64,000 nt of DNA from Ralstonia pickettii (GCF_016466415.2 NZ_CP066771.1:1860001-1924000), one strand, 5' to 3'; positions 7,985 to 18,161 are shown, counted from the first letter of the stretch. The notes: a model not told the origin generated them from the letters alone. Made by a program: numbers and translations.

Positions 7985-10282
7985 TCACACCATTGGCAAC
8001 TGCCGCACCGGCTTACCGGTCAACTGCGCCATGGCGTGCGCCACGGCCGGCGCGATGGGTGGGACTCCCACCTCACCCATGCCGCTGGGCTCCGCCGTGC
8101 TCGGCACGATGTGCGTTTCGATGACGGGTGTCTCGACCATCTTGAGCGCCGGGTAATCGGGGAAGTTCGACTGCACGACCTGGCCGTCCTTGATGTCGAT
8201 CCGGCCATACAGCGCCGCCGTCAGGCCAAAGATGACCGCGCTTTCCATCTGCTGCGCAACGATGCCCGGGTTGACCACCGTGCCGCAATCGACTGCGCAC
8301 ACAACGCGATGCACGCGTGGCTTGCCGTCTTTCATCGACACCTCCACCACCTGCGCGACCACGGAGCCGAAGCTCGGGTGCAGCGCAATGCCGCGCGCAC
8401 GCGGTGCGCCGTCAGCGGCTGGTGCCAGCGGCTGCCCCCAGCCGGCGGCCTGCGCTGCCGTGTCCAGCACCTTCAGCTCGCGCGGATGGTCCTTCAGCAA
8501 GTTACGCCGCATCGCCAACGGGTCAAGCTTGGCCGCGGCCGCCACCTCGTTGAGAAAGCCCTCCATGAAGAACCCGTTGTACGAATGCCCCACGCTGCGC
8601 CAGAAGCCTACGGGAACCGGCAGATCGACTGCCAGGTGCGCGATGTGCTCGTGCTCGATTTCGTACGGCAGGTCGAACAGGCCTTCAGCGGTGTAGCGAT
8701 CGATGCCCACTGACGGCGCACCGAACAGACGGTCCAGCTCACCCGCGAGAATCGATTGGCCGGCGCTGCGCGAGGCAATCGCGGTGACCTTGCCGCTCTC
8801 GACACGCGCCTTGAGCCGGGCGATGGCTTGCGGGCGATAGAAGTCGTGGCGGACGTCTTCCTCGCGCGACCAGATCACCTGCACGGGCTTGCCTTCGGTC
8901 TTGGTGGCGATGGTCACGGCCTGGCTGATGAAATCCGATTCCAGCCGCCGCCCGAAACCGCCGCCGATGAGCGGGATATCGATCTGCACCTTGTCGCCGC
9001 TCACGCCGGCCGCACGCGCCGCCACCAGCTGCGCCAGCGTGGCGACCTGCGTCGGTGCCCAGAGATGCACGCCGTCTGCCGTTACCTGCGCGGTGCAGTT
9101 GATCGGCTCCATCGTCGCGTGCGCGAGATAGGGTGCGCTGTATTCGGCCTCGACGATGGTGGCGCCATCGGCCCTGTCGAAGGCTTTCAGGCCATCGCCC
9201 ATCGACCGGTACGTGAAGCCGCCCTTGTCGCTGTCGAGCGCGCTGACGAGCTGCTGCCGGATGCCTGCCGAATCGAGCTTGGCATGCGGGCCGTTGTCCC
9301 ACACGGGTTCGAGCGTTGCGAGCGCCTGCCGGGCCTGCCAGTAATGGTCTGCCACCACCGCCACGCCGGGAGCGCCGCCGCCTGCGCCCTCGAACGGCAC
9401 CACGTAACGCACGCCCGGCATGCCAAGCGCCGCTTTCGACTGGAACGTCTTGAGCTTGCCGCCAAACACCGGACACATCACGACCGCGGCATACAGCATG
9501 CCGGGCAGGCGCGTGTCGATGGAGAAACGCGCGCTGCCATCCGTCTTCGCAGCGAGATCGTTGCGCGGCGCCGGTTTGCCGATCAACCGGAATTGCGAAG
9601 CCGGCTTGAGCGTCACGTTGGACGGCGCAGAAATACCGCGCGCCGACTTGGCCATCTCGCCGAACGTAGACTGTTTGCCGCCGGGCCCGATCAACTGGCC
9701 TTCACGGATGCTGACGTCTGCAGCCGGCACGTTCCATTCGCGCGCGGCGGCTTGCACCAACGCTGCACGCGCCGTGGCGGCGGCCTCGCGCACGGGCTGC
9801 CAGCCATCGGCGGTGCTGCTGCTACCGCCGGTGATGATGAGCCCGATCTCACGCGCGCTCTTGGCCATGATCCAGTGCAGTGCGCGTGCCCAGGTCTTGT
9901 CCGCGCTATCGGGATGCAGCGGCAATGAGCTGTCGCCCATGGCGACGACGTTGCCGTAGATGCGCTCCACGGGCGCGCTTTCGATGCGCACGCGCGAGAG
10001 CGGAATGTCCAGCTCTTCCGCCGCCAGCATCGACAGTGCGGTGTGGATGCCCTGGCCCATCTCCACACGCGGCATGGCGAGCACGACGTCGCCTTCGGGT
10101 GTGATCTTGATCCAGCCGTTCAGGGCAATCTCGCCGTTGTGCTCGGGGAAGATGCCCGGATCGCCCACGCGGCTGCGCGGCGGCATCACACCCCAACCGA
10201 CTACCAGTGCGCCACCGATGCCGAGTGCGCCGAGCAGGAAACGGCGCCGTCCGCTGCGCGGTTTTGTAGTCTTCGCGTTCAT
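7985..10282 (-). CDS. iorB: Molybdenum hydroxylase large subunit (isoquinoline 1-oxidoreductase beta-type)
   Basis: 765-residue molybdopterin cytosine dinucleotide-binding subunit of an aldehyde/heterocycle oxidoreductase. The start ATG 10282 overlaps the small-subunit stop (ATGA); the open frame continues upstream but only inside that gene. The N-terminus has a twin-arginine signal ([19 protein letters not shown]), so the folded enzyme is probably exported or membrane-anchored. Family landmarks include [34 protein letters not shown] and [10 protein letters not shown], and near the C-terminus [18 protein letters not shown] with the conserved catalytic glutamate. With the 2Fe-2S partner it forms the FAD-free two-subunit type. 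The substrate is not predictable. Confidence 0.92.
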   Translation of the reverse strand: MNAKTTKPRSGRRRFLLGALGIGGALVVGWGVMPPRSRVGDPGIFPEHNGEIALNGWIKITPEGDVVLAMPRVEMGQGIHTALSMLAAEELDIPLSRVRIESAPVERIYGNVVAMGDSSLPLHPDSADKTWARALHWIMAKSAREIGLIITGGSSSTADGWQPVREAAATARAALVQAAAREWNVPAADVSIREGQLIGPGGKQSTFGEMAKSARGISAPSNVTLKPASQFRLIGKPAPRNDLAAKTDGSARFSIDTRLPGMLYAAVVMCPVFGGKLKTFQSKAALGMPGVRYVVPFEGAGGGAPGVAVVADHYWQARQALATLEPVWDNGPHAKLDSAGIRQQLVSALDSDKGGFTYRSMGDGLKAFDRADGATIVEAEYSAPYLAHATMEPINCTAQVTADGVHLWAPTQVATLAQLVAARAAGVSGDKVQIDIPLIGGGFGRRLESDFISQAVTIATKTEGKPVQVIWSREEDVRHDFYRPQAIARLKARVESGKVTAIASRSAGQSILAGELDRLFGAPSVGIDRYTAEGLFDLPYEIEHEHIAHLAVDLPVPVGFWRSVGHSYNGFFMEGFLNEVAAAAKLDPLAMRRNLLKDHPRELKVLDTAAQAAGWGQPLAPAADGAPRARGIALHPSFGSVVAQVVEVSMKDGKPRVHRVVCAVDCGTVVNPGIVAQQMESAVIFGLTAALYGRIDIKDGQVVQSNFPDYPALKMVETPVIETHIVPSTAEPSGMGEVGVPPIAPAVAHAMAQLTGKPVRQLPMV

Positions 10283-10746
10283 GCGCGGCCCTCCCGCAGC
10301 GCCCTGGCAGCGCGCTTGATGGCGGCGCACATGCGCGGATAGGTTCCGCAGCGGCAGATGTTGGTCATGGCCGCGTCGATGTCGGCATCCGTCGGATCGG
10401 GATGTTGGGCCAGCAAGTCGGCCGCGGCCATCAGCATGCCGGACTGGCAGTAGCCGCACTGGGGCACCTGCTCGTCTATCCAGGCTTGCTGCAGCGCGTG
10501 GCGTTTGCCCTCGCCGCCGGCTAGTCCTTCGATGGTGGTGATGTGCTTGCCGGCCACAGCCGCCACCGGCAGCACACAGGACCGCACGGCCGCGCCGTCC
10601 ACGTGTACGGTGCATGCGCCGCACGCCGCGACGCCGCAGCCGAACTTCGTACCGGTCAGGTTCAGGTGATCACGCAGCACCCACAGCAGCGGCGTGGCCG
10701 GGTCGCAATCAACGCTGACCGGCTTGTGGTTGACGTCCAGTTCCAT
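10279..10746 (-). CDS. iorA: 2Fe-2S subunit of molybdenum hydroxylase (isoquinoline 1-oxidoreductase alpha-type)
   Basis: 155 residues. It carries both 2Fe-2S clusters of the xanthine oxidase family: a plant-type ferredoxin domain with Cys37, Cys42, Cys45 and Cys57, and a helical domain with Cys97/Cys100 (CGYC) and Cys131/Cys133 (CRC). It passes electrons from the Mo site of the overlapping large subunit. No FAD subunit or cytochrome lies next to it, so the electron acceptor is not evident. The ATG at 10746 is the natural start for this family. Confidence 0.93.
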   Translation of the reverse strand: MELDVNHKPVSVDCDPATPLLWVLRDHLNLTGTKFGCGVAACGACTVHVDGAAVRSCVLPVAAVAGKHITTIEGLAGGEGKRHALQQAWIDEQVPQCGYCQSGMLMAAADLLAQHPDPTDADIDAAMTNICRCGTYPRMCAAIKRAARALREGRA

Positions 10747-10855
10747 GGGGCGGTGGTCTCCTTGTGTTGCGATTTTCTGTTGCTGGCCAAGCGTACGTTC
10801 AAACGGCTGAGGTCAGCAATAGTGGTCCACCTCGACATGACAACGGCGGCGAATG

Positions 10856-10890
10856 CAAAAAGGCCCGAGCACTTGCGCACTCGGGCCTTG
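10856..10890 (-). terminator. Intrinsic terminator after tRNA-Ser
   Basis: On the minus strand GGCCCGAG and CTCGGGCC form a stem followed by TTTTT, beginning a few bases past the tRNA CCA end. Confidence 0.88.
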
Positions 10891-10896
10891 GATTCC

Positions 10897-10987
10897 TGGC
10901 GGAGAGAGGGGGATTCGAACCCCCGATAGGTTATTAACCTATACACGCTTTCCAGGCGTGCGACTTAAACCACTCATCCATCTCTCC
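10897..10987 (-). tRNA. tRNA-Ser (anticodon GGA)
   Basis: Minus strand, 91 bases with the 3' CCA encoded. The acceptor stem is GGAGAGA/UCUCUCC. The anticodon arm CACGC-CUGGAAA-GCGUG gives GGA (reads UCC/UCU). A long variable arm (AUAGGUUAAUAACCUAU), as required for type II serine tRNAs, and a T-arm with GUUCGAAUC are present. It stands alone with its own terminator. Confidence 0.97.
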
Positions 10988-11040
10988 GAAGCCCGCGATT
11001 ATAGCACACTGCGCGGTCTCGCCAAGTTTCCCTCACAAAC

Positions 11041-11070
11041 AAAAGGCCCGGTCTCCCGACAAGGCCTTTT
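11041..11070 (-). terminator. Probable intrinsic terminator
   Basis: AAAAGGCC/GGCCTTTT inverted repeat around a 14-base loop, just downstream of the small minus-strand gene that ends at 11120. The loop is longer than usual, hence lower confidence. Confidence 0.6.
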
Positions 11071-11119
11071 GCATCCCACCGCCGACTCAACTTACCCGGT
11101 CGGCATCCCCTCGCGTAAC

Positions 11120-11401
11120 TCAATGCAGCGTGGCTTGTGTCTCATTCATCATCAGCGTCTGCGCAACCTGATCGCGAATCGACTGCGCTTTCAGCAGCAG
11201 TCGCAGGGCGATATCGGCACCACGGCTATTGGCAACGTGCTCGATAAACGCGTCGCGTGCGCGTTCATTCAAGGTGGCAACGTGCGCGGCCTCCGACCAG
11301 ACCCGCCATGCGGAGGGCTGACCGGCAAACTGCTCGCGGCGGCGGAGCAGGTCCGAGTCGATGGCAGCGGCAATCTCGACGTCTTGAATGTTGCGATTCA
11401 T
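11120..11401 (-). CDS. Small hypothetical protein (93 residues)
   Basis: Soluble, helical, charged protein without a recognised domain or signal peptide. Support comes from a good ribosome site (AAGGGGG before ATG 11401), amino acid composition normal for this genome, and a hairpin with T-run just after the stop. Sequence features: IAAAIDSDLLRRREQF early, ARDAFIEHVANSRGADIA in the middle. It stands alone between the tRNA and the S15 hydrolase. Function unknown. Confidence 0.65.
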   Translation of the reverse strand: MNRNIQDVEIAAAIDSDLLRRREQFAGQPSAWRVWSEAAHVATLNERARDAFIEHVANSRGADIALRLLLKAQSIRDQVAQTLMMNETQATLH

Positions 11402-11926
11402 GATGGCCCCCTTGCTGTCTGTGCTGTTGTTGCGCTCTGCGTGTGGCGCCCTGTGCCGGGCGTGCAGCCTGAATATGCAACGTCCATGCCAACACCAATG
11501 AGCCGCTCAATGCGCGCGTTTTGCATGCATGCGTTGTTGTCTTGATCTGTTTGAAACACCCTGTTGGCGGCGCTTCGCGGGAAGCGTCCCTACGTCGGTG
11601 GGGTGTGAAATTCTCATCTGAAAACCGCTGCGTCAGGCGGCTCGTTACGCGGAACGTTACGTAACGCGGGCGGTGCTCCGGGCCCCAACACACGTGCCAC
11701 ACCGCCGTACGACGCCACTTGCGTGGCGACGTGCCGTGGGCATGCTTGGTGCTTCATCCGTGCGCCCAAGCCTGCTGGCGCGCTGTCGGCCGTGTCACCC
11801 ACCCTCTTCTGCGCCGGCCTCTTCGCTTGCTTCGCTTCTGAACCGGAAGCGATCTGCCGCGTGCCGCCACCCTCGGCGCGCTGCCCCCCCCCACACACAA
11901 CAAAAGCATTCAAGAGGAGACACCCC
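11402..11926. other. Intergenic region with a GTTACG-rich palindrome
   Basis: 525 bases between two divergent genes with no convincing gene. It includes the perfect 12-base palindrome CGTTACGTAACG at 11655-11666, with a further GTTACGC at 11644-11650. This could be an operator for either gene. The stretch 11881-11910 is C-rich then A-rich and leads into the ribosome site of the hydrolase gene. Confidence 0.4.
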
Positions 11927-13933
11927 ATGCAAATGGGCACACCACGTGTGCGGCGCGGCCGCATGCTGATGTCGGCGCTGCTGTGCGCGGCGCTATCGCT
12001 GTCGGGCTGCGGCGGCAATGATGGCTCGACTGCCGCCAACAGCACACCCGCCGATTCAAACACCACCACGCAGCCAGCACCGCCGCTACCGCCGGCCGCA
12101 GTCAACTGGACCACGCTCGGTACGCGCGCCACGCCGGCGCAGCCGGGCACGTCCATCACGAGCAACGCTGGCGCCAAGTGGGTCGACTACAACCCGCCCG
12201 CGCTCTACGCAGGCGTTGCGAAGCAAGCCACGCAATACATCACGATGTCCGACGGCACAAAGCTGGCGGCATACGTGACGCTGCCCGCCGACGCATCCGG
12301 CAACGCCGCGACGGGCTCCTTCCCGACGGTGCTCGTGCAAACCTCGTACAACGGCGGCAACGCGCAATACGAAGCCTCGATCGGTGCTGCGCTGGGCGCG
12401 GCCGATCCGTACATCGTCCAACACGGCTATGCGACGGTGGTGGTGGACGTGCGCGGCACCGGCCAGTCGCAGGGCGCGTGGGATGCGTTTGGCGCCGATG
12501 AGCAGAGCGACTACGGCCACGTGGTCGACTGGGTGACGCAGCAATCGTGGAGCAACGGTGCCATTGGCTTGTACGGCGTGTCGTACCTCGGCATCACGAC
12601 GGTCATCACGGCGGCGCAGAACCATCCGGCAGTCAAGGCGGCCTTCCCCATCGTGCCGATTGGGGACGGCTACCGCGACATTGTCTTCACTGGCGGGCAG
12701 ACCAATCTGACGTTCATCCCGGCGTGGTTCGGGCTGGTGTCGGTGCTCAGCCTGACCGATCCGACGCTCGTGACAGACCCGACGATCGGTCTGCCGGCCG
12801 TGCTGCAGCATCTGGCGTCAGCGGTCACGACGTTCCAGTTGCCAACCATGCTGCAAGCGCTGCTTGGCACAACGGCAACGGCCTATGACGGCGCGTTCTG
12901 GGCGACACGCTCGCCGCTGGAGAACGACGGCAAGATCAAGGTGCCGACCTTCGTGGTGGGCGGCCTGCACGATCTTTTCCAGCGCAGCGAACCGCTCACG
13001 TACGAGAGCATCAAGACGAAGGCGCCGGCCAAGCTGCTGATCGGCCCGTGGACGCATCTGCAGGCCGGGTTGGGCAGCGGTTTGCCGGTCGATGGCGTGC
13101 CGCCGCTGAACCACATTCAGTTGCAATGGTTCGACCAGTACGTCAAAGGCATGAACGTGGGCGCCGATGCGCTGCCCAACGTCACGCAATACGTGACCGG
13201 CCTCGGCCACTACGCCACCGCCACGGACTGGCCGCATCCGCAGGTGCAGGCGCAGCAGCTCTTCCTGCGCGGCGACAAGAGCCTGTCGACCACCGCGCCG
13301 GCCGCCAACGAAACGTCGAACAAGGTCGCACAGCAGCCGCTGAATGGTGCGTGCTCCATCAGCCTGTCGCAATGGACGGCCGGTTTGACGGGCTTCATCC
13401 CGCTACCGTGCCAGACCGACGACACCCTTGCCGAAGCCGCCGATGTGAAGTTCGAAACGCCGCCCATGCCGGCCGATGTTTACCTCAACGGGCCGATTGA
13501 AGCGGATGTGTGGATCTCCACCACCGCGCTGGACGCCGGCGTCTCCGTACGCATTGACGACGTGGACGCAGCAGGCAATGTCACGCCGCTTACCGATGGG
13601 CTCCAGACAGCCTCGTTGCGCGCGGTAGATGCCAGCCGTTCGCGCACGATGAACGGCCTGTCGATCCAGCCATGGCATCCGTTCACCCCAGGCTCCGTTC
13701 AGGCGCTCATGCCGGGCCAGGCCGTGATGGTGCCGGTCGAGGTGTTCCCGACCAGCGCGCTCATCGCCAAGGGCCACAAGCTGCGGGTGGCCGTGGGCGC
13801 GAGCAACCTGCCGCAAGGTGTGCCGCCGCTACCTACGCTGCTCAATTCCCTCGTCGGCGTACTGACGATCTATAGCGATGCAGCGCACCCGTCCAAGGTG
13901 GTTTTGCCCGTGGTGCCCGCCACCGCGCTGTAG
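11927..13933 (+). CDS. CocE/NonD (S15 X-Pro dipeptidyl-peptidase-like) hydrolase, lipoprotein
   Basis: 668 residues. The start is ATG 11927 behind AAGAGGAGA; the open frame upstream of it is read-through of the leader. The N-terminus has a basic region, a hydrophobic segment and the lipobox LSGC, so it should be exported and lipid-anchored. The alpha/beta-hydrolase triad is visible: Ser219 in GVSYLG, Asp349 in GGLHDLF, His377 in GPWTHLQ. The C-terminal third (VYLNGPIEADVWISTTA onward) is the jelly-roll domain of the S15/CocE family. The likely role is hydrolysis of an ester or amide outside the cytoplasm; the substrate is unknown. It is a single-gene unit with a terminator. Confidence 0.88.
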   Translation: MQMGTPRVRRGRMLMSALLCAALSLSGCGGNDGSTAANSTPADSNTTTQPAPPLPPAAVNWTTLGTRATPAQPGTSITSNAGAKWVDYNPPALYAGVAKQATQYITMSDGTKLAAYVTLPADASGNAATGSFPTVLVQTSYNGGNAQYEASIGAALGAADPYIVQHGYATVVVDVRGTGQSQGAWDAFGADEQSDYGHVVDWVTQQSWSNGAIGLYGVSYLGITTVITAAQNHPAVKAAFPIVPIGDGYRDIVFTGGQTNLTFIPAWFGLVSVLSLTDPTLVTDPTIGLPAVLQHLASAVTTFQLPTMLQALLGTTATAYDGAFWATRSPLENDGKIKVPTFVVGGLHDLFQRSEPLTYESIKTKAPAKLLIGPWTHLQAGLGSGLPVDGVPPLNHIQLQWFDQYVKGMNVGADALPNVTQYVTGLGHYATATDWPHPQVQAQQLFLRGDKSLSTTAPAANETSNKVAQQPLNGACSISLSQWTAGLTGFIPLPCQTDDTLAEAADVKFETPPMPADVYLNGPIEADVWISTTALDAGVSVRIDDVDAAGNVTPLTDGLQTASLRAVDASRSRTMNGLSIQPWHPFTPGSVQALMPGQAVMVPVEVFPTSALIAKGHKLRVAVGASNLPQGVPPLPTLLNSLVGVLTIYSDAAHPSKVVLPVVPATAL

Positions 13934-13957
13934 CAAAAGCAGCTTCTGGCAATCACC

Positions 13958-13985
13958 CGGCCCGCTTCGGCGGGCCGTTTTCTTT
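13958..13985 (+). terminator. Intrinsic terminator
   Basis: GGCCCGC-TTCG-GCGGGCC stem-loop followed by GTTTTCTTT, 25 bases after the hydrolase stop. Confidence 0.93.
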
Positions 13986-14241
13986 ACACACCGGCCACCA
14001 CACAAATACCTAGCGGGCTAAATGCATACGTAAAACTACGTACCCCAACTGAAGCGGAGAAAAATACGGATAACCGACATTAAATAACCCAAACACGGTA
14101 GGAAAACGTTGGCGCCACTCAGTTCGCATAATCCATCGCACGATTCGGAATGCTGATGAGCCAGCCCATGCCGCACAAGGTTTCACAGGCAAAACAAAAC
14201 TCTTCAGTTGCATTAAGTGAAAACTCGCATAAGAAAGTTAT
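13986..14241. other. AT-rich intergenic region
   Basis: This stretch is clearly poorer in GC than its surroundings. A 67-codon minus-strand frame (14010-14213) has no ribosome site and no family resemblance and is not called. It leads into the chemoreceptor promoter. Confidence 0.5.
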
Positions 14242-14268
14242 TTAGGATTTTCTTTTCAATGCCGATAA
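14242..14268 (+). promoter_or_regulatory. Flagellar sigma-28 (FliA)-type promoter
   Basis: A perfect -10 element GCCGATAA at 14261-14268 lies 11 bases after TTAGGATT (14242-14249), a 5/8 match to the -35 consensus TAAAGTTT with the consensus spacing. It would start a transcript with a leader of about 165 bases before the chemoreceptor GTG. Chemoreceptor genes are classical FliA targets. Confidence 0.75.
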
Positions 14269-14442
14269 CCCCAGGGAGACCGAAAAATCCAACAAAGCCA
14301 ATTCGGTCACACCATGACATAACCTGCATCTTTCTCAAGTACGCAGCACCTTGCATATAAAAAACGTGGTCGTCGACCGTCCTTCTCTAGCCGGTCGAGT
14401 GCGCGACCCCATCTCAATTCATTCAGCAAACCGGAGAACGCT

Positions 14443-16020
14443 GTGAACCTTTCTCAGATGACCATCAAGGCCAAGCTCACAACGGGTTTTGGCGTGCTGG
14501 CAGCCATTGTTGTCGTCGTGTCAGGCGTGTCGCTGCGGGCGCTGTCCGAATCAACCGAAGGATTCTCGAACTACGTGCACGGCATCAGCGCCCGCGCAGA
14601 CGTCGCGAACGACGTGCGCACGGCGGTGGATCGCCGCGCCATTGCCGCACGCAACCTGGTACTCGTGGTCACCCAAAAAGACCTGGATCTGGAGAAGGCT
14701 GACGTCTTTCGTGCGCACGACGATGTGAAGAACAAGCTCAAGCAGCTCAACGACATGATTGCGGGCGCCAAGGACGTAACCGACCGCGCCCGTACGCTGG
14801 TGGAAGACATCAACCGCGTGGAAGCACAGTACGGCCCTGTGGCGACCGACATCGTCGGGCTGGCACTGGCCGGCAAACGCGACGAAGCCGTCCAGAAGAT
14901 GGACAACGAGTGCCGCCCGCTGCTGGCAGCGCTCATCAAGACCACCGACGCGTACGCCACGTACACGCACGAGCGCCAGGAACAGCTCGTGCAGGCATAT
15001 GAGGCGCAGTACGTGATGCAGCGCAACCTGCTAGCCGGCCTGTCGATCGGCGCGGTGCTGCTGGCAGTGATCGCCGGCATCATCATCACGCGCTCGATCA
15101 CGCAGCCGATCCGCACCGCCGTGAACGTCGCCCAGACTGTGGCACGCGGCGATCTGAGCAGCCGCATCGAAGTGCATGGCAAGGATGAGACGAGCCGCCT
15201 GCTCTCCGCCCTGCGTGACATGAATGGCCGCCTGACCGAGATCGTCGACAAGGTGCGCGACAGCAGCAGCAGCGTCGCCGGCGCGGCCAAACAGATTGCC
15301 GCCGGCAATGCCGATCTGAGCCAGCGCACGGAAGCGCAGGCGTCGTCGCTGCAGGAAACGGCGGCCAGCATGGAAGAGCTGACGTCCACCGTGAAGCAGA
15401 ACGCGGAAAACGCCCAGCACGCCACCGCGCTCGCCTCGACTGCCTCGGAAGTGGCGCTCAAGGGCAGCACGGTCGTCAGCCAGGTCGTGTCGACCATGCA
15501 GGACATCAGCGACCGCTCGAGCAAGATCGCCGACATCACCGGCATCATCGAAGGCATCGCGTTCCAGACCAACATCCTCGCGTTGAACGCCGCCGTTGAA
15601 GCCGCACGCGCGGGCGAGCAGGGCCGCGGCTTCGCGGTGGTGGCCAGCGAGGTGCGCAGCCTGGCGCAGCGTTCGTCAACGGCGGCCAAGGAGATCAAGG
15701 AACTGATCGCTTCGTCGGTGGAGCGCATCCATGACGGCTCCACGTTGGCGGGCGAGGCCGGCGAAACGATGACGGAGGTCACGCAAGCTGTTGCCCGCGT
15801 CACGCACATCATGGAAGAGATTGCCGCTGCATCGGTCGAGCAGAAGCGCGGCATCGAACAGGTCAACCAGGCGATCTCGCAAATGGATGAAGTCACGCAG
15901 CGCAATGCGGCGCTGGTGGAAGAAGCCGCCGCCGCATCGCAATCGCTGCAGGACCAAGGGCAGGAGTTGAACGCCACAATGTCGTTCTTCCGCGTCGATC
16001 CGCACGCCGTACACGCCTGA
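14443..16020 (+). CDS. Methyl-accepting chemotaxis protein
   Basis: 525-residue inner-membrane chemoreceptor, GTG start at 14443 with GGAG upstream. Order: first membrane helix (about residues 12-32), a periplasmic four-helix-bundle sensor (about 35-190), a second membrane helix (about 196-216), HAMP, then the signalling coiled coil. The conserved hairpin tip [20 protein letters not shown] begins near residue 367 and binds CheA/CheW. No NWETF-like CheR tether is present at the C-terminus (ends [11 protein letters not shown]). The ligand is unknown. Confidence 0.95.
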   Translation: MNLSQMTIKAKLTTGFGVLAAIVVVVSGVSLRALSESTEGFSNYVHGISARADVANDVRTAVDRRAIAARNLVLVVTQKDLDLEKADVFRAHDDVKNKLKQLNDMIAGAKDVTDRARTLVEDINRVEAQYGPVATDIVGLALAGKRDEAVQKMDNECRPLLAALIKTTDAYATYTHERQEQLVQAYEAQYVMQRNLLAGLSIGAVLLAVIAGIIITRSITQPIRTAVNVAQTVARGDLSSRIEVHGKDETSRLLSALRDMNGRLTEIVDKVRDSSSSVAGAAKQIAAGNADLSQRTEAQASSLQETAASMEELTSTVKQNAENAQHATALASTASEVALKGSTVVSQVVSTMQDISDRSSKIADITGIIEGIAFQTNILALNAAVEAARAGEQGRGFAVVASEVRSLAQRSSTAAKEIKELIASSVERIHDGSTLAGEAGETMTEVTQAVARVTHIMEEIAAASVEQKRGIEQVNQAISQMDEVTQRNAALVEEAAAASQSLQDQGQELNATMSFFRVDPHAVHA

Positions 16021-16067
16021 TCCGGACACTGTCACTGTTGTAGCCGTCATCTCCAATCTGTCCTTCA

Positions 16068-16104
16068 GCCCGCCGCCGAAAGGCCGCGGGCGTTTTCTTT
16101 TTTC
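16068..16104 (+). terminator. Intrinsic terminator after chemoreceptor gene
   Basis: GCCCG...CGGGC stem with an imperfect inner part around GAAA, then GTTTTCTTTTTT. Apart from this, the 316 bases between 16021 and 16336 hold only the leader of the next gene. Confidence 0.8.
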
Positions 16105-16336
16105 TGTCCTGTGTCTTTCGTTAGGCCGTCGTTCGTGACTTCCGCTGCATTGGCGGGCTCGCACGCGCGACGCAAAGTGAACTTGCCCAGTCTCTCATCT
16201 GCGACGGGGCAAGTTGGGGCCGCGTTCGGCCCACCCTGCCGACGAAGGCCACCATGCGACACACAAGCCCACACCTGCAACGCGGCCCGCTTCCCACCCT
16301 CCTGCCGTGCACGCCGCTCGACGACCGGAGGCCGGC

Positions 16337-17353
16337 ATGATCCGGCTGCGCCTCGCGCATTCGCTGCGCCCACGGGCAGTACCGCAGACACAACCCATCC
16401 CGCCGCTCGCTGAACAACTGCGTGAAGAGTGCGAAGCCATGGCCCGCTTTGCCCTGCATCACGGGCTTCCCGTTGCGCCGGAACTCATCGCTCAGCTGGG
16501 CGCACTCATCGACGGTCAAACGTCTGCGCATGCCACACCGCACCACGCGCTGGCTGCCATCCACCGCAAGCTTGCGGCAGCCATTACCCCGGCCACGCCG
16601 CAGGCCGTCACGCTGCTCGACGCACAGCATCGCAGCGATCATCCATTCCCATGGCTCGGTCCTGTGCCGTTGATCCGGCTGCTGACCAGCGCCGCGATCG
16701 TCTTCCTGATCGCCGTGATTGCCACGGGCATGTCGCCCGACGTGTCGAGCGCGAACATCGACCGGGGCTTTCTGGATTCGGACGGCGCGCCCCTGCTGTG
16801 GAACACGCTGTTCCTGCTGTTCTGCGCGGGCTTGGGTGCGTCGTTTGCCACGCTGTTTCAGGCGCATCGCTATGTGGCCGCGTCCACCTACGACCCCAAG
16901 TACGACGCCTCCTACTGCGCCCGATTGATCCTCGGTGTGATTGCCGGCTTGATCCTGGTGGAGATGCTGCCCGCGCAAGTGTTCGACCGGGGCAGCATGC
17001 ACAGCTTCGGCAAACCGGCGCTGGCAATGCTCGGCGGGTTTTCTGCCACGGCGGTGCACCGGCTGCTGCAGCGGCTGGTGGACGCGCTGGAAACGCTCGT
17101 GCGCGGTGATCGGTCCGCCGATACCGACGCGGCCATGCAGGCCTACCGGGCCCGCGCCGCCAGCGAGCGCACGCAATGGCAAAGCGAACTCGCCGCCAAC
17201 CTGATCGAGCTGCAGCAATCGTTCGACGGCACTGCTTCTCCCGAGGCGATGCGCAAGCGCCTGGCCGACTTCACGCGCGCCATGCTCGCCGCCAGCGACC
17301 CGGCGGCCGCCCCACCGCCGTCTCTCTCAGCCGGCGGCCCTTCCAAGGAGTGA
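16337..17353 (+). CDS. Hypothetical membrane protein (338 residues)
   Basis: The start is ATG 16337 behind GGAGG; the open frame reaches further upstream without a better start. A soluble N-terminal part of about 115 residues is followed by three hydrophobic segments (LIRLLTSAAIVFLIAVIATGM; NTLFLLFCAGLGASFATLF; ARLILGVIAGLILVEML). A helical cytoplasmic C-terminal part (LLQRLVDALETLVRGDRSA..., LIELQQSFDG) follows. No family is recognised. It lies four bases before the DUF4239 gene, so the two probably form one operon and perhaps one complex. Confidence 0.8.
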   Translation: MIRLRLAHSLRPRAVPQTQPIPPLAEQLREECEAMARFALHHGLPVAPELIAQLGALIDGQTSAHATPHHALAAIHRKLAAAITPATPQAVTLLDAQHRSDHPFPWLGPVPLIRLLTSAAIVFLIAVIATGMSPDVSSANIDRGFLDSDGAPLLWNTLFLLFCAGLGASFATLFQAHRYVAASTYDPKYDASYCARLILGVIAGLILVEMLPAQVFDRGSMHSFGKPALAMLGGFSATAVHRLLQRLVDALETLVRGDRSADTDAAMQAYRARAASERTQWQSELAANLIELQQSFDGTASPEAMRKRLADFTRAMLAASDPAAAPPPSLSAGGPSKE

Positions 17354-17357
17354 CCTG

Positions 17358-18161
17358 ATGCTCTTCCTCTACAACATCCCCGCATGGGCGATGGGCGCGG
17401 TCATCGTCTTCGCCACGCTGCTCATTGCATTGGGCGGCTACGTGCTGTTCCGTCGTGTTTTCCCGGTCACGCTCGACGCCGAACAGCGCAACATGACCAT
17501 CGCCATGATGACGGCTGTCACAACCATCAACTCGCTGCTGGTCGCCTTTTCTGCCATCTCGGTATGGGGTGCCTATCAAGCCGCGACCGACATCGTGGCC
17601 GCGGAAGCTGCGTGTGCTACGGAACTTGCACGCGACCTCTCCGCGTTCTCGCACCCGAGCGCCACCGCCGCGCGCAGCGAGCTGGTCACTTATCTGCAGC
17701 ACGTTGTGCGCGACGAATGGCCGAGCATGCAGCAGCACGCGCATCCTGATGCCAACACGGAGGCTGCGTTCGACATCATGTTCGCTACGGCCAACCGCAT
17801 CACGCCCCGCGACGACCGCGAGCGCGTGCTGCTGGTCGAAGTGCTCGCCCGTGTCAACGAGATGGTGAAGTACCGGGAGAAACGCCTGCAGAACCTGGAA
17901 GCCGCCATGCCCGGCACGCTATGGGGCGTGATGCTGATCGCCAGCAGCCTGTCGTTGTTGCTGCTCTACGCGCTGCCGGCCACGCGCTTTCACATGGCGC
18001 TGGTGGCGGTGTGGGCGACCACGCTCGGCCTGGCGTTCTTCTTTGTGCTGGCCGTGGACAGGCCCTTTGCCGGGGAAGTCAGCGTCAGTGCGGCGCCGCT
18101 TGAGCGCGCCATCCAGACGTTATCGAACGACAAGCCGCAGGCGCATCCCGGGCTCGACTGA
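17358..18161 (+). CDS. DUF4239 (bestrophin-like) membrane protein
   Basis: 267 residues. Two N-terminal hydrophobic segments (AMGAVIVFATLLIALGGYVLF; TINSLLVAFSAISVWGAYQ) flank the conserved basic stretch, then a soluble helical middle (about 75-190), then two C-terminal membrane segments (WGVMLIASSLSLLLLYAL; VAVWATTLGLAFFFVLAVD RPF). The layout and the AVDRPFAG-type ending match DUF4239, a family distantly related to bestrophin channels. Function unproven. Cotranscribed with the preceding membrane protein. Confidence 0.83.
   Translation: MLFLYNIPAWAMGAVIVFATLLIALGGYVLFRRVFPVTLDAEQRNMTIAMMTAVTTINSLLVAFSAISVWGAYQAATDIVAAEAACATELARDLSAFSHPSATAARSELVTYLQHVVRDEWPSMQQHAHPDANTEAAFDIMFATANRITPRDDRERVLLVEVLARVNEMVKYREKRLQNLEAAMPGTLWGVMLIASSLSLLLLYALPATRFHMALVAVWATTLGLAFFFVLAVDRPFAGEVSVSAAPLERAIQTLSNDKPQAHPGLD

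Noticed and set aside
14010-14213. 67-codon minus-strand frame in the AT-rich region before the chemoreceptor
   Set aside because: No ribosome site, no recognised family and no terminator; length is compatible with chance in AT-rich sequence.
14571-15977. 468-codon minus-strand frame opposite the chemoreceptor
   Set aside because: Ser/Ala/Arg-rich antisense of a coiled-coil gene; no support.
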